Positions 62,917-64,000 of a stretch of 64,000 bases of DNA are shown here, piece by piece. The position numbers and the translations under genes were made by a program. Position 1 is the first letter of the stretch, and each line of letters begins with the position of its first letter. Under the pieces are notes generated by a model. That model was not told the DNA's origin and searched no databases. It saw nothing but the letters and a program-made list of their open reading frames with translations. Origin of the DNA: Streptomyces sp. DH37 (GTDB lineage Bacteria > Actinomycetota > Actinomycetes > Streptomycetales > Streptomycetaceae); NCBI RefSeq assembly GCF_029813835.1, contig NZ_JARVKV010000020.1, positions 21,902-85,901 of the forward strand, in the 5' to 3' direction.

Positions 62917-63858
62917 ATGAGTGCATCAGGCGGAAACAAGGCGATCGTCGCCGCACTGGGCGCCAACCTGTCCATCGCCGCGGCCAAGTTCGTGGCGTTC
63001 GCCTTCAGCGGATCCTCGTCGATGCTCGCGGAGGGCGTGCACTCCCTCGCCGACTCGGGCAACCAGGCGCTGCTGCTGCTCGGCCACAAGAAGGCGAAGA
63101 GGAAGGCGAGCGAGGAGCACCCCTTCGGATACGGGCGCGAGCGCTACATCTACTCCTTCCTCGTGGCCATCGTGCTGTTCTCGGTCGGTGGCCTCTTCGC
63201 CCTCTACGAGGGCTACGAGAAGATCAAGCACCCGCACGAACTCTCGCACTGGTACTGGCCGGTGGGCGTCCTGGTCTTCGCGATCATCGCCGAGATCTTC
63301 TCCTTCCGCACCGCGATCAGGGAGTCCAACGAGATCCGCGGCACGCAGTCGTGGACGGCGTTCGTCCGGCGGGCCAAGGCGCCCGAGCTGCCGGTCGTGC
63401 TGCTGGAGGACCTCGGCGCCCTGGTCGGCCTCATCCTGGCCCTGGGCGGCGTCGGGCTGGCGGTCCTGACCGGCGACCCGGTGTGGGACGGCATCGGCAC
63501 CATCTGCATCGGCGTGCTGCTCGTCGTCATCGCGGTCGTCCTGGCCGTGGAGACCAAGTCCCTGCTGCTGGGCGAGTCGGCCGACCCCGAGGCGCTCACG
63601 AGGATCCGCGAGGCGGTCGTCGACGGCGAGCGGGTCACCCGGATCATCCACATGCGCACGCTCCACCTCGGCCCGGAGGAGCTGCTGGTCGCCGCCAAGA
63701 TCGCGGTGGAGAGCCACGAGTCGGCCGCCGAGGTCGCCCGGGCGATCGACGAGGCCGAGGGCCGCATCCGCGAGGCGGTCCCGATCGCCCGCGTGATCTA
63801 CCTGGAGCCGGACATATACCGGGCGGACGCGGAGAAGGCCGTCGCCGGACCCCTCTGA
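62917..63858 (+). CDS. Cation diffusion facilitator family transporter
   Basis: 313 residues, six membrane helices. Exports divalent metal (Zn, Co, Fe or Mn) by proton exchange. The transport-site motifs are HSLADSGNQ in helix 2 (Asp and His with Asn) and LLEDLGAL in helix 5 (Glu-Asp). The cytoplasmic domain is the usual beta-alpha-beta fold (IIHMRTLHLGPEELLVAAKI). ATG at 62917 with GGAGAG upstream. Confidence 0.92.
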   Translation: MSASGGNKAIVAALGANLSIAAAKFVAFAFSGSSSMLAEGVHSLADSGNQALLLLGHKKAKRKASEEHPFGYGRERYIYSFLVAIVLFSVGGLFALYEGYEKIKHPHELSHWYWPVGVLVFAIIAEIFSFRTAIRESNEIRGTQSWTAFVRRAKAPELPVVLLEDLGALVGLILALGGVGLAVLTGDPVWDGIGTICIGVLLVVIAVVLAVETKSLLLGESADPEALTRIREAVVDGERVTRIIHMRTLHLGPEELLVAAKIAVESHESAAEVARAIDEAEGRIREAVPIARVIYLEPDIYRADAEKAVAGPL

Positions 63859-63899
63859 GCGGCGAGCCGGACGGCTGTACGCGCGAGCGCGAGCGGTAC

Positions 63900-63936
63900 G
63901 GGAGGCGGCCCGGGGCGGATGCCCGGGCCGCCTCCC
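63900..63936 (+). terminator. Terminator of the cation transporter gene
   Basis: Perfect 15-bp stem (63900-63914 with 63922-63936), 7-nt loop, followed by a C-rich run. Confidence 0.75.
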
Positions 63937-63947
63937 CCGTTCCCGCG

Positions 63948-64000
63948 CCCCCCCGCCCCCCCCCGCGCCCCCCCCCCCCCCCGCCCCCCCCCCCCCCCCC
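63948..64000. repeat. Near-homopolymeric poly-C tract at the window end
   Basis: C-runs of 7, 9, 15 and 17 separated by single or few G bases. Its position at the very end suggests a contig end or read artefact as likely as true sequence. Confidence 0.9.

Overview
The window is chromosomal DNA from a high-GC actinomycete, almost certainly a Streptomyces or close relative. Support comes from the very GC-rich third codon positions, the frequent GTG starts, many leaderless promoters, a near-textbook WhiB, a SigI/ArsI/PrsI partner-switching set, and a gene order that, from memory, follows the Streptomyces coelicolor SCO3024-SCO3079 neighbourhood in reverse. I see no tRNA, rRNA, insertion sequence, prophage or CRISPR array. 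The window starts inside a membrane-protein gene and ends in an odd run of C residues.

Layout. 1-8.3 kb: Bax-inhibitor-like protein (partial), small hypotheticals, a thiolase, an exported SGNH hydrolase, cystathionine beta-synthase and an RpiR-type regulator. 8.5-16.3 kb: a small membrane protein, a PLP decarboxylase, and the divergent, translationally coupled histidine-utilisation operon hutU / M20 amidohydrolase / hutF / hutI. 16.5-18.7 kb: stress sigma factor SigI with its antagonist ArsI and anti-sigma kinase PrsI. 19.3-26.8 kb: POT peptide transporter, a two-component system, a GtrA protein, purK-purE and a membrane dipeptidase. 27.1-28.6 kb: a c-di-AMP (ydaO-type) riboswitch in front of a three-domain Rpf-LysM-M23 muralytic protein. 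28.7-32.6 kb: a VOC protein and a CGNR-type regulator facing each other across a cluster of GGTAAC boxes, then UDP-glucose dehydrogenase and an acyl-CoA dehydrogenase.

32.8-43.8 kb: five LytR-CpsA-Psr (LCP) glycopolymer ligases on the minus strand, interrupted on the plus strand by a thioesterase and a GT2 glycosyltransferase, followed by a TIGR03089 protein. 43.9-50.5 kb: PGRP-type amidase, mannose-1-phosphate guanylyltransferase, AlkA-type glycosylase, the F420 genes fbiA-fbiB and a cysteine dioxygenase. 50.7-50.9 kb: a 28-residue reading frame ending in a cysteine cluster, apparently a leaderless leader peptide for the dioxygenase gene. 51.3-63.9 kb: whiB, a giant membrane glycosyltransferase with a DUF5719 partner, a zincin-like protein, DUF3499, manB, a Trm112-like protein, a SIS-domain protein, manA and a cation diffusion facilitator.

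How it fits together. Most of 29.9-62.8 kb makes or attaches mannose- and glucuronate-containing envelope polymers: manA, manB and manC lead to GDP-mannose, ugd makes UDP-glucuronate, the glycosyltransferases use such donors, and the LCP proteins attach finished polymers to the wall. Rpf-M23 and the PGRP amidase remodel peptidoglycan. The order LCP, TIGR03089, manC, fbiB-fbiA, whiB, metallopeptidase, DUF3499, manB, SIS, manA resembles what I recall for Mycobacterium tuberculosis Rv3255c-Rv3268, so this is an old actinobacterial block. The most interesting non-coding elements are the poly-cysteine leader, the riboswitch, the GGTAAC box cluster, and exact tandem repeats of 50 bp and 10 bp in spacers.
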